NCBI RefSeq assembly: GCF_013359595.1
Contig: NZ_JABFMP010000036.1
Span: 1-62,195 of the forward strand
Direction: 5' to 3'
Source of the DNA: Pseudomonas sp. C1C7
GTDB taxonomy: Bacteria > Pseudomonadota > Gammaproteobacteria > Pseudomonadales > Pseudomonadaceae
Length of the DNA stretch: 62,195 nt
Shown: positions 33,156-43,090 of the stretch, piece by piece
Layout: each line of letters opens with the position of its first letter
Numbering within the stretch: position 1 is the first letter of the stretch
Notes under the pieces: model-generated
What the model was told of the DNA's origin: nothing
What the model saw: the letters and a program-made list of their open reading frames with translations, nothing else
The model's database searches: none
Made by a program: the position numbers and the translations under genes

Positions 33156-34376
33156 ATGACAGCTTCATCCCCTTCTCTATTGCAACGCCTCAAACGCACA
33201 AGCCTGGTCACGCAGATCATCATCGGCCTGATCGCCGGGATCGCCCTGGCCCTGCTCGCCCCTGAAGTCGCCAAGGCCACCGGTTTCATCGGCAAAATGT
33301 TCGTCTCGGCACTGAAGGCCGTTGCGCCGATCCTGGTGTTCGTGCTGGTCATGGCGTCCATCGCCAACCACAAGCATGGCCAGGAAACCCATATCCGGCC
33401 GATCCTGTTCCTGTATCTGCTGGGCACCTTCGGCGCCGCCGTGGTCGCGGTGGTGGCCAGCATGATGTTTCCGTCGAACCTGGTGCTGTCCACCGACAAC
33501 CTGGCCGTCACCGCGCCGGGCGGCATCGGCGAAGTGCTGCAAAGCCTGCTGCTGAGCGTGGTCGACAACCCGGTCAGCGCGCTGATGAACGCCAACTTCA
33601 TCGGCATTCTGGCCTGGGCGATCGGCATGGGCATCGCCATTCGCCATGCTGGCGACACCACCCGCGAGGTGCTGGGCGATCTGTCCAACGGCGTGACCGT
33701 GATCGTACGGCTGGTGATCAGCTTCGCGCCGCTGGGGATTTTCGGCCTCGTCGCCTCGACCCTGGCCACGTCCGGTTTCGGCGCCCTGATCGGCTACGCC
33801 CACCTGCTGGCCGTGCTGCTCGGTTGCATGGTGTTCGTGGCGCTGGTGATGAACCCGCTGATCGTGTTCTGGAAACTGCGCCGCAACCCGTTCCCGCTGG
33901 TGCTGATGTGCCTGCGGGAAAGCGGCATCACCGCGTTCTTCACCCGCAGTTCGGCGGCGAACATTCCGGTCAACCTGGAACTGAGCAAACGCCTGGGCCT
34001 GCATGAGGACACCTATTCGGTGTCGATTCCACTGGGCGCAACCATCAACATGGCCGGTGCGGCGATCACCATCACCGTGCTGGCACTGGCGGCCGTGCAC
34101 ACCCTGGGCATCGCCGTGGACATCCCGACGGCCATCCTTCTGAGCTTGGTCGCGGCAATCTGTGCCTGTGGCGCTTCCGGTGTGGCCGGCGGCTCGCTGC
34201 TGCTGATCCCGCTGGCGTGCAGCCTGTTCGGCATCCCGAGCGAGATTGCCATGCAGGTGGTGGCGGTGGGCTTCATCATCGGTGTGCTGCAGGATTCGGC
34301 GGAAACGGCGCTCAACTCCTCCACCGACGTGCTGTTCACGGCGGCGGCTTGCCTGGGCGAAGAACGCACGGCCTGA
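33156..34376 (+). CDS. sstT: Serine/threonine:Na+ symporter SstT
   Basis: A 406-aa member of the dicarboxylate/amino acid:cation symporter family. Motifs include SSAANIPVNLELSKRLGLHEDTYSVSIPLGATINMAGAAITI and CGASGVAGGSLLLIPLACSLFGIPSEIAMQVV. Length matches SstT. It takes up serine and threonine with Na+ at the inner membrane. Monocistronic, with a clear terminator after it. Ribosome site is weak. Confidence 0.93.
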   Translation: MTASSPSLLQRLKRTSLVTQIIIGLIAGIALALLAPEVAKATGFIGKMFVSALKAVAPILVFVLVMASIANHKHGQETHIRPILFLYLLGTFGAAVVAVVASMMFPSNLVLSTDNLAVTAPGGIGEVLQSLLLSVVDNPVSALMNANFIGILAWAIGMGIAIRHAGDTTREVLGDLSNGVTVIVRLVISFAPLGIFGLVASTLATSGFGALIGYAHLLAVLLGCMVFVALVMNPLIVFWKLRRNPFPLVLMCLRESGITAFFTRSSAANIPVNLELSKRLGLHEDTYSVSIPLGATINMAGAAITITVLALAAVHTLGIAVDIPTAILLSLVAAICACGASGVAGGSLLLIPLACSLFGIPSEIAMQVVAVGFIIGVLQDSAETALNSSTDVLFTAAACLGEERTA

Positions 34377-34413
34377 CCCGCCCCCGTCTCCTACAGGAAG
34401 CGAAAAGCAAAAA

Positions 34414-34431
34414 AACCCGCCTAGGCGGGTT
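34414..34431. terminator. Bidirectional terminator
   Basis: AACCCGCC - TA - GGCGGGTT flanked by A and T runs. It serves sstT (plus) and the DUF1993 gene (minus). Confidence 0.9.
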
Positions 34432-34449
34432 TTTTCGTATCCGGACGGT

Positions 34450-34959
34450 TTAGAACGCGCCCATGTAATCACGCTTGCCCACTTCCACACCGTTGTGACG
34501 CAGCAGCGCGTAGGCGGTGGTGACGTGGAAGAAGAACTGCGGCAGGCCGTAGGTCAGCAAGTAGGCCTGGCCAGAGAAGCGCTTCTCTTTAGGGGTGCCC
34601 GGACGGGTCACGATCTCGATGCCTTCCTTGCCATTGATCTGCTCCGGCTTGATCTCGCCGACGAAGGCCAGAACCTTGGCGATCAACGCTTGCAGCTCGG
34701 CGAAGGTGGTTTCGCTGTCGTCGTACTTCGGCAGTTCGATCTCGGCCAGACGCGCGGACACGCCCTTGGTGAAGTCGACAGCGATCTGCACCTGACGTAC
34801 CAGCGGGAACATGTCCGGGTACAGGCGCGCTTGCAGGAAGGCATTCGGGTCGATGTTTTTTGCGCTGGCGTGGGCTTCGGCCTTTTTCAGCACATCGCTC
34901 AGGGCGTTGAGCATTTGCTGGAAGACCGGGATGGAAGCGTCGTAGAGGGAAATGGTCAT
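34450..34959 (-). CDS. DUF1993 family protein
   Basis: A 169-aa cytoplasmic helical protein beginning MTISLYDASIPVFQQMLNALSDVLKKAEAHA. It matches DUF1993, a DinB-like four-helix-bundle family whose members are of unknown biochemical function. The LPQFFFHVTTAYALLRHNGVEVGKRDYMG C-terminus is family typical. Monocistronic. Nothing links it to the steroid genes that begin just downstream. Confidence 0.85.
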   Translation of the reverse strand: MTISLYDASIPVFQQMLNALSDVLKKAEAHASAKNIDPNAFLQARLYPDMFPLVRQVQIAVDFTKGVSARLAEIELPKYDDSETTFAELQALIAKVLAFVGEIKPEQINGKEGIEIVTRPGTPKEKRFSGQAYLLTYGLPQFFFHVTTAYALLRHNGVEVGKRDYMGAF

Positions 34960-35006
34960 GGTGGGTCTCGTCTGATGAGTGATCGTATTGATCTTCTGGA
35001 TCTTCT

Positions 35007-35032
35007 GTAGGAGCGAGCCTGCTCGCTCCTAC
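35007..35032. repeat. REP-type palindrome
   Basis: A perfect 26-bp palindrome (GTAGGAGCGAGCC and its complement) of the family common in fluorescens-group intergenic gaps. It marks the gap between the DUF1993 promoter and the 3' end of the steroid operon and may protect or end that mRNA. Confidence 0.75.
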
Positions 35033-35099
35033 AGTGGGATTTGCGGTGCGCCGATTATAGCCATGGGCAGCGCGCACCAGACTGGACTTTTTTATCCGT

Positions 35100-35975
35100 T
35101 CAGCTGCCGTACACCTTCGCCGCCGGAACGGCCTGGGTCAGCAACTGCGCCACGGCCTCGCCCATCTCCCCCACCGCCCAGCGCCCTTTGCGGTCCAGCT
35201 GAGGGCCACGACGCCAGCCGTCGGCGATGGACAATTTGCCACCCTCGACCTCGAACATCTGCCCGGTGACATCGGCCGAGGCCTCGGATCCGAGCCATAC
35301 CACCAGCGGCGCAACGTTTTCCGGGGCGAAATAGTCGAAGCCCTCTTCCGGTTTCTTCATGGTCTCGGCGAACACCTGCTCCGTCATGCCGGTGCGGGCG
35401 GCCGGGGCCAGGGCGTTGACGGTGATGCCGTAGCGTCGCAGTTCGGCAGCCTGCACCAGGGTCAGCGCGGCGATGCCGCCCTTGGCCGCCGCGTAGTTGG
35501 ACTGGCCAATGGAGCCTTGCAGACCCGCACCGGAACTGGTGTTGATGATTCGCGCATCGACCTTCGCACCGCCCTTGGCCTGTTCGCGCCAGTATTTGCT
35601 GGCATGGCTGGCTATGCAGAAATGCCCCTTGAGGTGCACCGCCACCACCGCGTCCCAATCGGCCTCGGTGAGGCTGGCAAACATGCGGTCGCGGCAGATG
35701 CCGGCGTTGTTGACCACCACGTTCAGGCCACCGAAGGTTTCGATCGCCTGACGCACGATCAGCCCCGCCGAGTCATAGCCGGTGATGTCGTCGCTGTTGG
35801 CCACGGCACTGCCGCCCTGGCCAAGAATTTCCCCGACCACCGCCAGCGCCGCTTCGCGATTGATGTCGTTGACCACCACTTTCGCGCCTTCGGCGGCGAA
35901 CGCCAGGGCGTAGGCCCGGCCGAGACCGCCGCCGGCACCGGTGATGATGACCACGCGGTTTTCACAGATTTTCAT
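35100..35975 (-). CDS. SDR oxidoreductase of the steroid C/D-ring operon
   Basis: A 291-aa short-chain dehydrogenase: NAD(P) motif TGAGGGLG, NNAG, catalytic Ser in NTSSGAGLQGS and Tyr-Lys in NYAAAKGG. The sequence INTSSGAGLQGSIGQSNYAAAKGGIAALTL and the ~290-aa length resemble SDRs of the mycobacterial KstR2 (HIP) regulon. It is the last gene of the hsaC-to-SDR operon, after fadA6. It probably reduces or oxidises a hydroxyacyl-CoA or the 5-oxo/5-hydroxy group of HIP-CoA (IpdF-like role). The exact step is inferred. Confidence 0.75.
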   Translation of the reverse strand: MKICENRVVIITGAGGGLGRAYALAFAAEGAKVVVNDINREAALAVVGEILGQGGSAVANSDDITGYDSAGLIVRQAIETFGGLNVVVNNAGICRDRMFASLTEADWDAVVAVHLKGHFCIASHASKYWREQAKGGAKVDARIINTSSGAGLQGSIGQSNYAAAKGGIAALTLVQAAELRRYGITVNALAPAARTGMTEQVFAETMKKPEEGFDYFAPENVAPLVVWLGSEASADVTGQMFEVEGGKLSIADGWRRGPQLDRKGRWAVGEMGEAVAQLLTQAVPAAKVYGS

Positions 35976-36036
35976 GTTCTACATCCTCAATTTTTTTTCA
36001 CTGGCCGACACGGCCCCCTGTAGCGGCATTCTGAAA

Positions 36037-37185
<1,149 letters not shown>

Positions 37186-37221
37186 GGTCTACCTCGGTAT
37201 GAAATTTGTAATCAGCAACCT

Positions 37222-37309
37222 GTGGGAGCGAGCCTGCTCGCGATGAGGCCGGCACATTCAACATCTCCATTGCCTGAGTCACCGCTATCGCGAGCAGGCT
37301 CGCTCCCAC
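37222..37309. repeat. REPIN inside the steroid operon
   Basis: Two inward-facing REP arms (GTGGGAGCGAGCCTGCTCGC at 37222 and its complement ending at 37309) with a ~44-bp spacer. It starts 37 bp before fadA6 and touches the stop of the upstream dehydrogenase gene. It could stabilise upstream mRNA and lower fadA6-SDR expression. Confidence 0.85.
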
Positions 37310-37311
37310 CG

Positions 37312-38367
37312 TCAGAAAGTGCTGCCGGCGCCTATTGCGGACTGGCCGTCGAACAAGGCGCTACGGATGCGCCCCTTGTGCAGCGCCCGATCGCCCCAGA
37401 CCTTGTCCAGCGCCCAGGCGCGTTTCATGAACAGATGCAGATCCACTTCCCAGGTGTACCCCATGGCGCCGTGGGCCTGGATGCTGTTCTTCGCCGCGAG
37501 CAACGCCGCTTCCGCCGTCGCGAGCTTGGCGTGGGACACCAGCACGTCCTGCCCCGGTTGCTGCTGCGCGACGGCATAGGCGGCGCGATACAGCGGCCCC
37601 TTGGCGAACTCGATCTGCACCGCGACATTGGCCATCAGGTGCTTGACCGCCTGGAACGAACCCACCGGTTTGCCGAACTGCTTGCGTTCGAAGGTGTAGT
37701 CCACCGCCAGGTCGACCATGCGCTTGGCCAGGCCCAGCAATTGCGCGGCACTGGCCAACGCGCCGCGGTTGAAGGCATCCGCCCACAGGCGTCGGCCCTG
37801 CTCGCCACTGGCGACGCAGGTGGCCGCCGTCGGAGTCCATTGCACCTGGAACAGTTGGCGGCTGGGGTCCACCGATTCATTGCGGATCAGTTGCACCTCA
37901 CTGCGCTCCACGGCATGCACCTCGTCGCCATGGCCGAGCAGCAGCAAATCGGCGACATGGGCATCGCTGACCAGCGGGTTGCCCGGCTCGCCAATCGCCA
38001 GCCGTGCGCGGCCCTCGGCGACTCGGGTCAACCAGTCCTGCTTGAGCGCCGCCTGCTGTTCATCGAGGGCGGCCAGCAGCGGCACGCCCACCAACAGGGT
38101 GTCCACCAAAGGTTCGGGCAGACCGGCGTAACCGCATTCCTGGGCGATCAGGATGAAGTCCAGTTCGTTCATGCCCATGCCGTCCTGCGCCTCGGGCACG
38201 GTCAGGGCGGTCAGGCCCAGCTCCACCAGTTGCGCCCACAGCGAATCGCTGCGGCCGTTGTCGCTCTGCCACAACTCGCGGATGCGCTCGGGAGTGACTT
38301 CGTTGATCAGAAAGCTGCGCACGTTGTCCTGGAACAGCAATTGATCGCGGCTGAAACTAAAGTCCAT
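37312..38367 (-). CDS. Acyl-CoA dehydrogenase subunit, IpdE2-like
   Basis: A 351-aa acyl-CoA dehydrogenase, short for the family. The FAD/acyl-binding middle is diverged (the usual SEPGAGSD is absent), while the C-terminal motif QAHGAMGYTWEVDLHLFMKRAW with a candidate catalytic Glu is retained. It lies 10 nt downstream of a second, complementary dehydrogenase gene. Steroid degraders use such unequal pairs as heteromeric dehydrogenases (IpdE1-IpdE2, FadE28-29). Here it probably acts on a ring-opened or propionyl side-chain CoA ester. Its start follows directly after the partner gene. Confidence 0.8.
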   Translation of the reverse strand: MDFSFSRDQLLFQDNVRSFLINEVTPERIRELWQSDNGRSDSLWAQLVELGLTALTVPEAQDGMGMNELDFILIAQECGYAGLPEPLVDTLLVGVPLLAALDEQQAALKQDWLTRVAEGRARLAIGEPGNPLVSDAHVADLLLLGHGDEVHAVERSEVQLIRNESVDPSRQLFQVQWTPTAATCVASGEQGRRLWADAFNRGALASAAQLLGLAKRMVDLAVDYTFERKQFGKPVGSFQAVKHLMANVAVQIEFAKGPLYRAAYAVAQQQPGQDVLVSHAKLATAEAALLAAKNSIQAHGAMGYTWEVDLHLFMKRAWALDKVWGDRALHKGRIRSALFDGQSAIGAGSTF

Positions 38368-38377
38368 GGTCTATTCC

Positions 38378-39544
38378 TCAGGCCCGCGGCATGCCGAGCA
38401 TGCGTTCGGCAATGATGTTGCGCTGGATCTCGTTGGTGCCGGCGTAGATCGGCCCCGCCTGGGCAAACAGGAAACCGTCCAGCCAGTGGCCGACATCGCC
38501 GGCCGCCGGCGCCTCGGGCTGCAACTCGCCGCGCAGGCCCAGGATGCTCATGGCGGTGTCGTGCATGCGCTGGTCCAGCTCCGACCAGAAGATCTTGTTG
38601 GTCGAGGATTCCGGGCCGATCTTGCCGCCCTGCACCAGTTGCGAGGCGGTCATGTAGGTGTTGAGGGTGTAGGCCTCGGCGTCCAGCCAGGCGCGCATCA
38701 CCGCCTCGCCGATGACCGGGTCGCGGTCCGCATCTTCACGGTTGGCCTGGTACAGTTCCACCAGACGCCGGGCGGTTTCCTGGAAACGTGCCGGCGAGCG
38801 CAGCAACAGGCCGCGTTCGAAACCGGCGGTGGACATCGCCACGTGCCAGCCCATGCCCTCGCCGCCCAGGGCGTTTTCCACCGGGACCTTGACGTCGTCG
38901 AAGAAGATCTCGGCGAAACCCGGCAGGCCGTTGAGCTGCGGGATCGGCCGCACGGTGATGCCCGGCGTGTCCAACGGCAGCAGGATGAAGGTCAGGCCGT
39001 GATGGCGCTGGGACTGCGCATCGGTGCGGAAGATGCCGAACGCCCAGTCGGCCCACACCGCTCGCGTCGACCAGGTTTTCTGGCCGTTGATCACGTAGTG
39101 GTCGCCGACCCGCTCGGCCCGGGAGCGGATCGCCGCCATGTCGGAACCGGCACCGGGCTCGGACCAGGCCTGGGCCCAGATGTCTTCACCGGTGGCCATG
39201 CGCGGCAGGAAGCGCGCTTTCTGCTCGTCGCTGCCGTACTCCATCAAGGTCGGGCCGAGCAGGAAGATGCCGTTCTGATTGACCCGCGCCGGGGCCCCGG
39301 AGCGGTAGTACTCCTCTTCGAAAATCAGCCACTCGATCAGGTCGCAACCACGCCCGCCGAGTTCCTTTGGCCAGGTGACCATGCCCCAACGGCCTTCATT
39401 GAGTCTGGCTTCCCAGGCGCGGTGCTGGGCAAAGCCTTGTTCGGTGTCGAACGATTGCAGCGGTTCACTCGGTACATTGGCCGCCAGCCAGGTCCGCGCC
39501 TCGGCGCGAAAGGCCAGCTGGGCCGGGGTATAGGTCAGGTCCAT
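38378..39544 (-). CDS. Acyl-CoA dehydrogenase subunit, FadE30/IpdE1-like
   Basis: A 388-aa acyl-CoA dehydrogenase with a complete FAD-binding middle (AQAWSEPGAGSDMAAIRS, INGQKTWSTRA) and C-terminus GTNEIQRNIIAERMLGMPRA. It resembles FadE30 and IpdE1-type enzymes of actinobacterial HIP degradation. Start at 39544 is chosen (ATG, GGAGGTGCCTTCAG nearby is less clear). A start 30 nt upstream is possible. It probably forms a heterotetramer with the 351-aa product of the next gene. Confidence 0.83.
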   Translation of the reverse strand: MDLTYTPAQLAFRAEARTWLAANVPSEPLQSFDTEQGFAQHRAWEARLNEGRWGMVTWPKELGGRGCDLIEWLIFEEEYYRSGAPARVNQNGIFLLGPTLMEYGSDEQKARFLPRMATGEDIWAQAWSEPGAGSDMAAIRSRAERVGDHYVINGQKTWSTRAVWADWAFGIFRTDAQSQRHHGLTFILLPLDTPGITVRPIPQLNGLPGFAEIFFDDVKVPVENALGGEGMGWHVAMSTAGFERGLLLRSPARFQETARRLVELYQANREDADRDPVIGEAVMRAWLDAEAYTLNTYMTASQLVQGGKIGPESSTNKIFWSELDQRMHDTAMSILGLRGELQPEAPAAGDVGHWLDGFLFAQAGPIYAGTNEIQRNIIAERMLGMPRA

Positions 39545-39554
39545 GGAGGTGCCT

Positions 39555-40310
39555 TCAGCCGTTGAATCGGGCATCGCGTTTCTCGACGAACGAGTCGCGT
39601 GCTTCCTGAGAGTCCAGCGAGCGATAGGCTTCGAGGGTGAAGCCCTGCTCCCAGCGGTATTTGTCTTCCAGATTGCCGTCCTCGATGCCGCTCAGCGCTT
39701 CCTTGGCCAGGCTGATCATGGCCGGGCTCTTGGCAGCGATGCTGCGGGCGATCTGCAAGGCGGCTTCGCGCAGGTCCTCGCGCCTGACCACCCGCTCCAC
39801 CGCGCCCAGGCGCCAGGCCTCGGCGGCACTGATCGGCTCGCCAGTGAAGTACATGTGACGGACTTTCTGCACCGGGAACAGGCGCTGCAGATGCGCACCG
39901 CCGCCCATGGCGCCGCGATCCACTTCCGGCACGCCGAAGGTCGCGCACTCGGACGCCACCAGAATGTCAGCGGCGCCGCAGATGCCGATGCCGCCACCGA
40001 GCACGAAGCCGTGCACGGCGACGATCACCGGTTTCGGGTTGCGGTGGATGGCCTTGAAGCTGTCGTAGTTGCCCTTGTTCACCGCGACGATCAGGTTGCC
40101 GTCGGCGGCCAGTTCCTTGATGTCGACGCCTGCGCAGAAACCGCGGCCTTCGGCGCGGATCACGATCACCCGCACTTCGCTGTTGCGGCCCAGGCTTTGG
40201 ATTTCGCTGGCGATGTCGGCCCAGCCCTGGCTGTTGAAGGCGTTGACCGGCGGGCGGTCGAACACCAGTTCGGCAATGCCGTTATCGAGACTGACGCTAA
40301 ATGGTTTCAT
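39555..40310 (-). CDS. echA20: EchA20-type crotonase, ring D hydrolase
   Basis: A 251-aa crotonase-fold enzyme. AEGRGFCAGVDIKEL (oxyanion hole), GFVLGGGIGICGAADILVAS and EVDRGAMGGGAHLQRL, plus YRWEQGFTLEAYRSL, parallel M. tuberculosis EchA20. EchA20 hydrolytically opens ring D of HIEC-CoA to give COCHEA-CoA. The neighbouring ipdC and ipdAB make the preceding and following steps, which strengthens the call. Confidence 0.87.
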   Translation of the reverse strand: MKPFSVSLDNGIAELVFDRPPVNAFNSQGWADIASEIQSLGRNSEVRVIVIRAEGRGFCAGVDIKELAADGNLIVAVNKGNYDSFKAIHRNPKPVIVAVHGFVLGGGIGICGAADILVASECATFGVPEVDRGAMGGGAHLQRLFPVQKVRHMYFTGEPISAAEAWRLGAVERVVRREDLREAALQIARSIAAKSPAMISLAKEALSGIEDGNLEDKYRWEQGFTLEAYRSLDSQEARDSFVEKRDARFNG

Positions 40311-40322
40311 GCTGTTGTTTCC

Positions 40323-41396
40323 TCACGACACACGGCGGCACAGTTCGCCCAGACGCGCTTCGGCGTCGCGGACGATCTGTTCAATCAATTGGGCGCAGCT
40401 GGGCAGGCTGTCGATGGCGGCGGCGATCTGTCCGGCGGGCAGCACGCCGGCCGCCGGTTGCCCGTCGACCATAGCTTTCTGGATCACCATCGGCGCGTTG
40501 GCGGCCATGATGCTTTGTGCCGCGCTCAGCTCACCGCTGCCGCGCATCTTCAGTGCGCTGCTCAGCAGTTGCAGGACGCTGGTGCCGGTGTGCCTGCGAT
40601 AGGCCAGGCCGCTGCGCACCGCCAGCAGCAGGCGCTTGAGCCCGCCACTGTTTTCCAGTTGGGTGAGCAATTCGTTGCGGATCATCCGTTGCGGCATGCC
40701 GTCGATGGCGCGGCTGATGATGATCGCCGCCGGGTCCTTGACCGCCAGGTAGCGGGCCAGGGTCGCCGACGGCACCGGGCTGTCGGCGCTCATCAAGAAG
40801 CGCGTGCCCATGGCAATCCCTTCGGCGCCATAGGCCAGGGCCGAGACCAGCCCCTTGCCGTCCTTGAAACCGCCGGCCGCCACCACCGGCACCGACACCG
40901 CGTTGACCACCTGATCGAGCAGCATCGAGGTCGGCACCGAACCGGTATGCCCGCCCCCCTCGCCGCCCTGCACGGTCACCGCGTCGGCGCCCATTTCCAC
41001 GGCCTTCTGCGCATGCTTGAGCGCGCCGACCGTGGGGATGCACACCACTCCGGCATTCTTGAGACGACTGATCATCTGCTTGCCGGGCGAACGGCTGTAG
41101 CTGACCGCCCGGACCCTGTGGCGCAACACCAGCTCGACAATTTCGCCGGCGTTGGCCTGGTACATGTGGAAATTCACGCCAAACGGCTGATCGGTCAGCC
41201 GACGAGTTTCGACGATGGCCGCTTCCATCTCCTGCGGTTCGATGGTCGCCCCGGCAAGAAAACCGAAGCCGCCGGCATTGCCGGTGGCCGCCACCAGTTT
41301 CGGATCGGCGACCCAACCCATGGCGGTCTGGATGATCGGATAACGGCAACCGAGCAGTGCAGTCAGGCGAGTATTCAACGAGATTGCCATGCTCAT
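40323..41396 (-). CDS. ipdC: IpdC-type flavin-dependent reductase/oxidase
   Basis: A 357-aa FMN protein of the nitronate-monooxygenase/2NPD fold: IIQTAMGWVADPKLVAATGNAGGFGFLA, GADAVTVQGGEGGGHTG, VPVVAAGGF and GVLPAGQIAAAIDSLPSC. These match IpdC of M. tuberculosis (Rv3553). IpdC acts on 5-hydroxy-HIC-CoA to introduce the C-ring double bond needed before ring opening. Its ATG overlaps the upstream crotonase stop (ATGA), so translation is coupled. Confidence 0.88.
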   Translation of the reverse strand: MSMAISLNTRLTALLGCRYPIIQTAMGWVADPKLVAATGNAGGFGFLAGATIEPQEMEAAIVETRRLTDQPFGVNFHMYQANAGEIVELVLRHRVRAVSYSRSPGKQMISRLKNAGVVCIPTVGALKHAQKAVEMGADAVTVQGGEGGGHTGSVPTSMLLDQVVNAVSVPVVAAGGFKDGKGLVSALAYGAEGIAMGTRFLMSADSPVPSATLARYLAVKDPAAIIISRAIDGMPQRMIRNELLTQLENSGGLKRLLLAVRSGLAYRRHTGTSVLQLLSSALKMRGSGELSAAQSIMAANAPMVIQKAMVDGQPAAGVLPAGQIAAAIDSLPSCAQLIEQIVRDAEARLGELCRRVS

Positions 41397-42265
41397 GCCT
41401 CGCCCGACTTGCGTTGGGAACTGGCCATGGCCCGGGCGTCGTAACCGCCGAGGCGATCGCCGGACACCAGTTCGTTGTGGGCATGGGCGAAGTGATGCAG
41501 GCCGAACACCATGTCCATGGTCGCGCGCTTGCCCATCAGGTCCTCGGCGTTGTTCACCGCCTGCTTGCTCAGTTGCAGGCCCAGGCGCGGCATCTGCGCG
41601 ATGCGAGCGGCGATGTCGAGGGTCTGCTGCTCCAGTTCGTCGCGGGTCACCACCCGGTTGAGCATGCCCATCTGGTAGGCGCGCGGCGCCGGCATACGCT
41701 CGCCGAGGAACAGGAATTCCTTGGCGATGCGCGGATTGAGTTCATGCACATGGGCGAAATACTCGACACCCGGAATGCCCATGCGCACCACCGGATCGGC
41801 GAAATAGGCGTCTTCACTGGCGACGATCAGGTCGCAGACCCAGGCCAGCATCAGCCCGCCGGCGATGCACGCGCCCTGGACCATGGCGATGGTCGGCTTG
41901 GGCATGTCGCGCCAGCGCCGGCACATGCCCAGGTAGACCTCCTGCTCCCGGGCGTAGAGAAACTCGCCGCCCGGCTTGTTCACGTGGTCGTACCACAGGC
42001 TGGCGCGGTCGAAGCTCTTGTCGACGTCGCGACCCGGGGTGCCGATGTCATGCCCGGCGGAAAAATGCTTGCCGGCGCCGCGCAGGACGATGACCTTCAC
42101 GTCGTCGTCATCACAGGCCCGGCGAAACGCCGCGTCCAGCGCATAGGTCATCTGCGAGTTCTGCGCGTTGTGGTATTCGGGGCGGTTCATGGTGACCAGG
42201 GCCACCGCGCCACGCACGTCGTACAGCACCGCATCGGCCTGATTGTTGTGGTTGTTTTCAGCCAT
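41393..42265 (-). CDS. Enoyl-CoA hydratase of the steroid operon
   Basis: A 290-aa crotonase with GKHFSAGHDIGTP and GACIAGGLMLAWVCDLIVAS oxyanion-hole motifs, and Asp/Glu near GMPGVEYFAH. It is distinct from the EchA20-type gene. It probably hydrates the enoyl-CoA made by the dehydrogenase pair during propionate side-chain removal or after ring C opening. The start at 42265 has GGAGACAAGTG before it. A GTG precedes it in frame. It lies between ipdB and ipdC. Confidence 0.83.
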   Translation of the reverse strand: MAENNHNNQADAVLYDVRGAVALVTMNRPEYHNAQNSQMTYALDAAFRRACDDDDVKVIVLRGAGKHFSAGHDIGTPGRDVDKSFDRASLWYDHVNKPGGEFLYAREQEVYLGMCRRWRDMPKPTIAMVQGACIAGGLMLAWVCDLIVASEDAYFADPVVRMGIPGVEYFAHVHELNPRIAKEFLFLGERMPAPRAYQMGMLNRVVTRDELEQQTLDIAARIAQMPRLGLQLSKQAVNNAEDLMGKRATMDMVFGLHHFAHAHNELVSGDRLGGYDARAMASSQRKSGEA

Positions 42266-42289
42266 CACTTGTCTCCGGAACGGCGGCGC

Positions 42290-43078
42290 TCAGCGTTGGC
42301 CTGGCGGATTGTCTTTAAGTTGCAGGGCACGCAGGTTGTGCGGGTCCAGGCGCTGGATCAGCTGTAATTGCGCGTCGGTGGGCGCGGCGGTGGTCGGGCA
42401 GTCGGCCGGCACAAACAGCTGGAAACCGGTGTTGTCCTGAACCTGCTCCACGGTCACGCCGGGGTGCAGCGAGCGAATCCGCATCTGCCGCTCGGGGCCC
42501 TGGAAATCCAGGACACACAGGTCAGTGATGATCAGGCGGATGTCGATCTCGTCCAGCGACCAGCCCCGGGCCAGGCGGGCCGGGTTGTAGCCAACCGAGG
42601 CGACCATATCGACCTCGCCTTCGACGAACACCCGGCGGTTGTGGCTGGGCACGCAGAAGGAGTTGGCGTGGCTGATGGAGTTGCCGGGAAATCCGCGCAC
42701 CCCGAGCATTTGCGCCTTGGGTCTGGCGTAGTCGCCGATGCAGGAAATGTTCGCCTGGCCAAAACGGTCGATCTGGGTCGGGCCCACCAGCGCATGGCGC
42801 TTGCCGCCCCAGACGTTGTCGAAAATCCGCGAGAAGCCCATCCAGCTGTCGCGCTTGGGTTCATAGCCGTTGCGCGCGCCCAGCGGCACCGGCTCGGCGA
42901 CCATGTAGGCTTCCGAATCGGTCATCAGCAACCGGGGGTTACCGGTCAGCATGCTCAGGGAAGCGGCCAGGCGCGGGATCACCCCGATGCCGCTGGCCAA
43001 CACCTCGCCATCGTCGCGCCAGGCCTCGGAGGCGGCGCAGATCATCAGTTCGGCGAGGCTGTAAGTGGTAGTGCTCAT
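42290..43078 (-). CDS. ipdB: COCHEA-CoA hydrolase beta subunit
   Basis: A 262-aa CoA-transferase-family beta chain (GDYARPKAQMLGVRGFPGNSISH, NRRVFVEGEVDMVASVGYNP). With IpdA it forms the heterodimeric hydrolase that opens ring C of COCHEA-CoA to MOODA-CoA. It functions as a hydrolase, not a transferase, in Mycobacterium and Rhodococcus. It starts 12 nt after the ipdA stop, with GGGAG before the ATG. Confidence 0.88.
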   Translation of the reverse strand: MSTTTYSLAELMICAASEAWRDDGEVLASGIGVIPRLAASLSMLTGNPRLLMTDSEAYMVAEPVPLGARNGYEPKRDSWMGFSRIFDNVWGGKRHALVGPTQIDRFGQANISCIGDYARPKAQMLGVRGFPGNSISHANSFCVPSHNRRVFVEGEVDMVASVGYNPARLARGWSLDEIDIRLIITDLCVLDFQGPERQMRIRSLHPGVTVEQVQDNTGFQLFVPADCPTTAAPTDAQLQLIQRLDPHNLRALQLKDNPPGQR

Positions 43079-43090
43079 CGCAAGGCTCCC

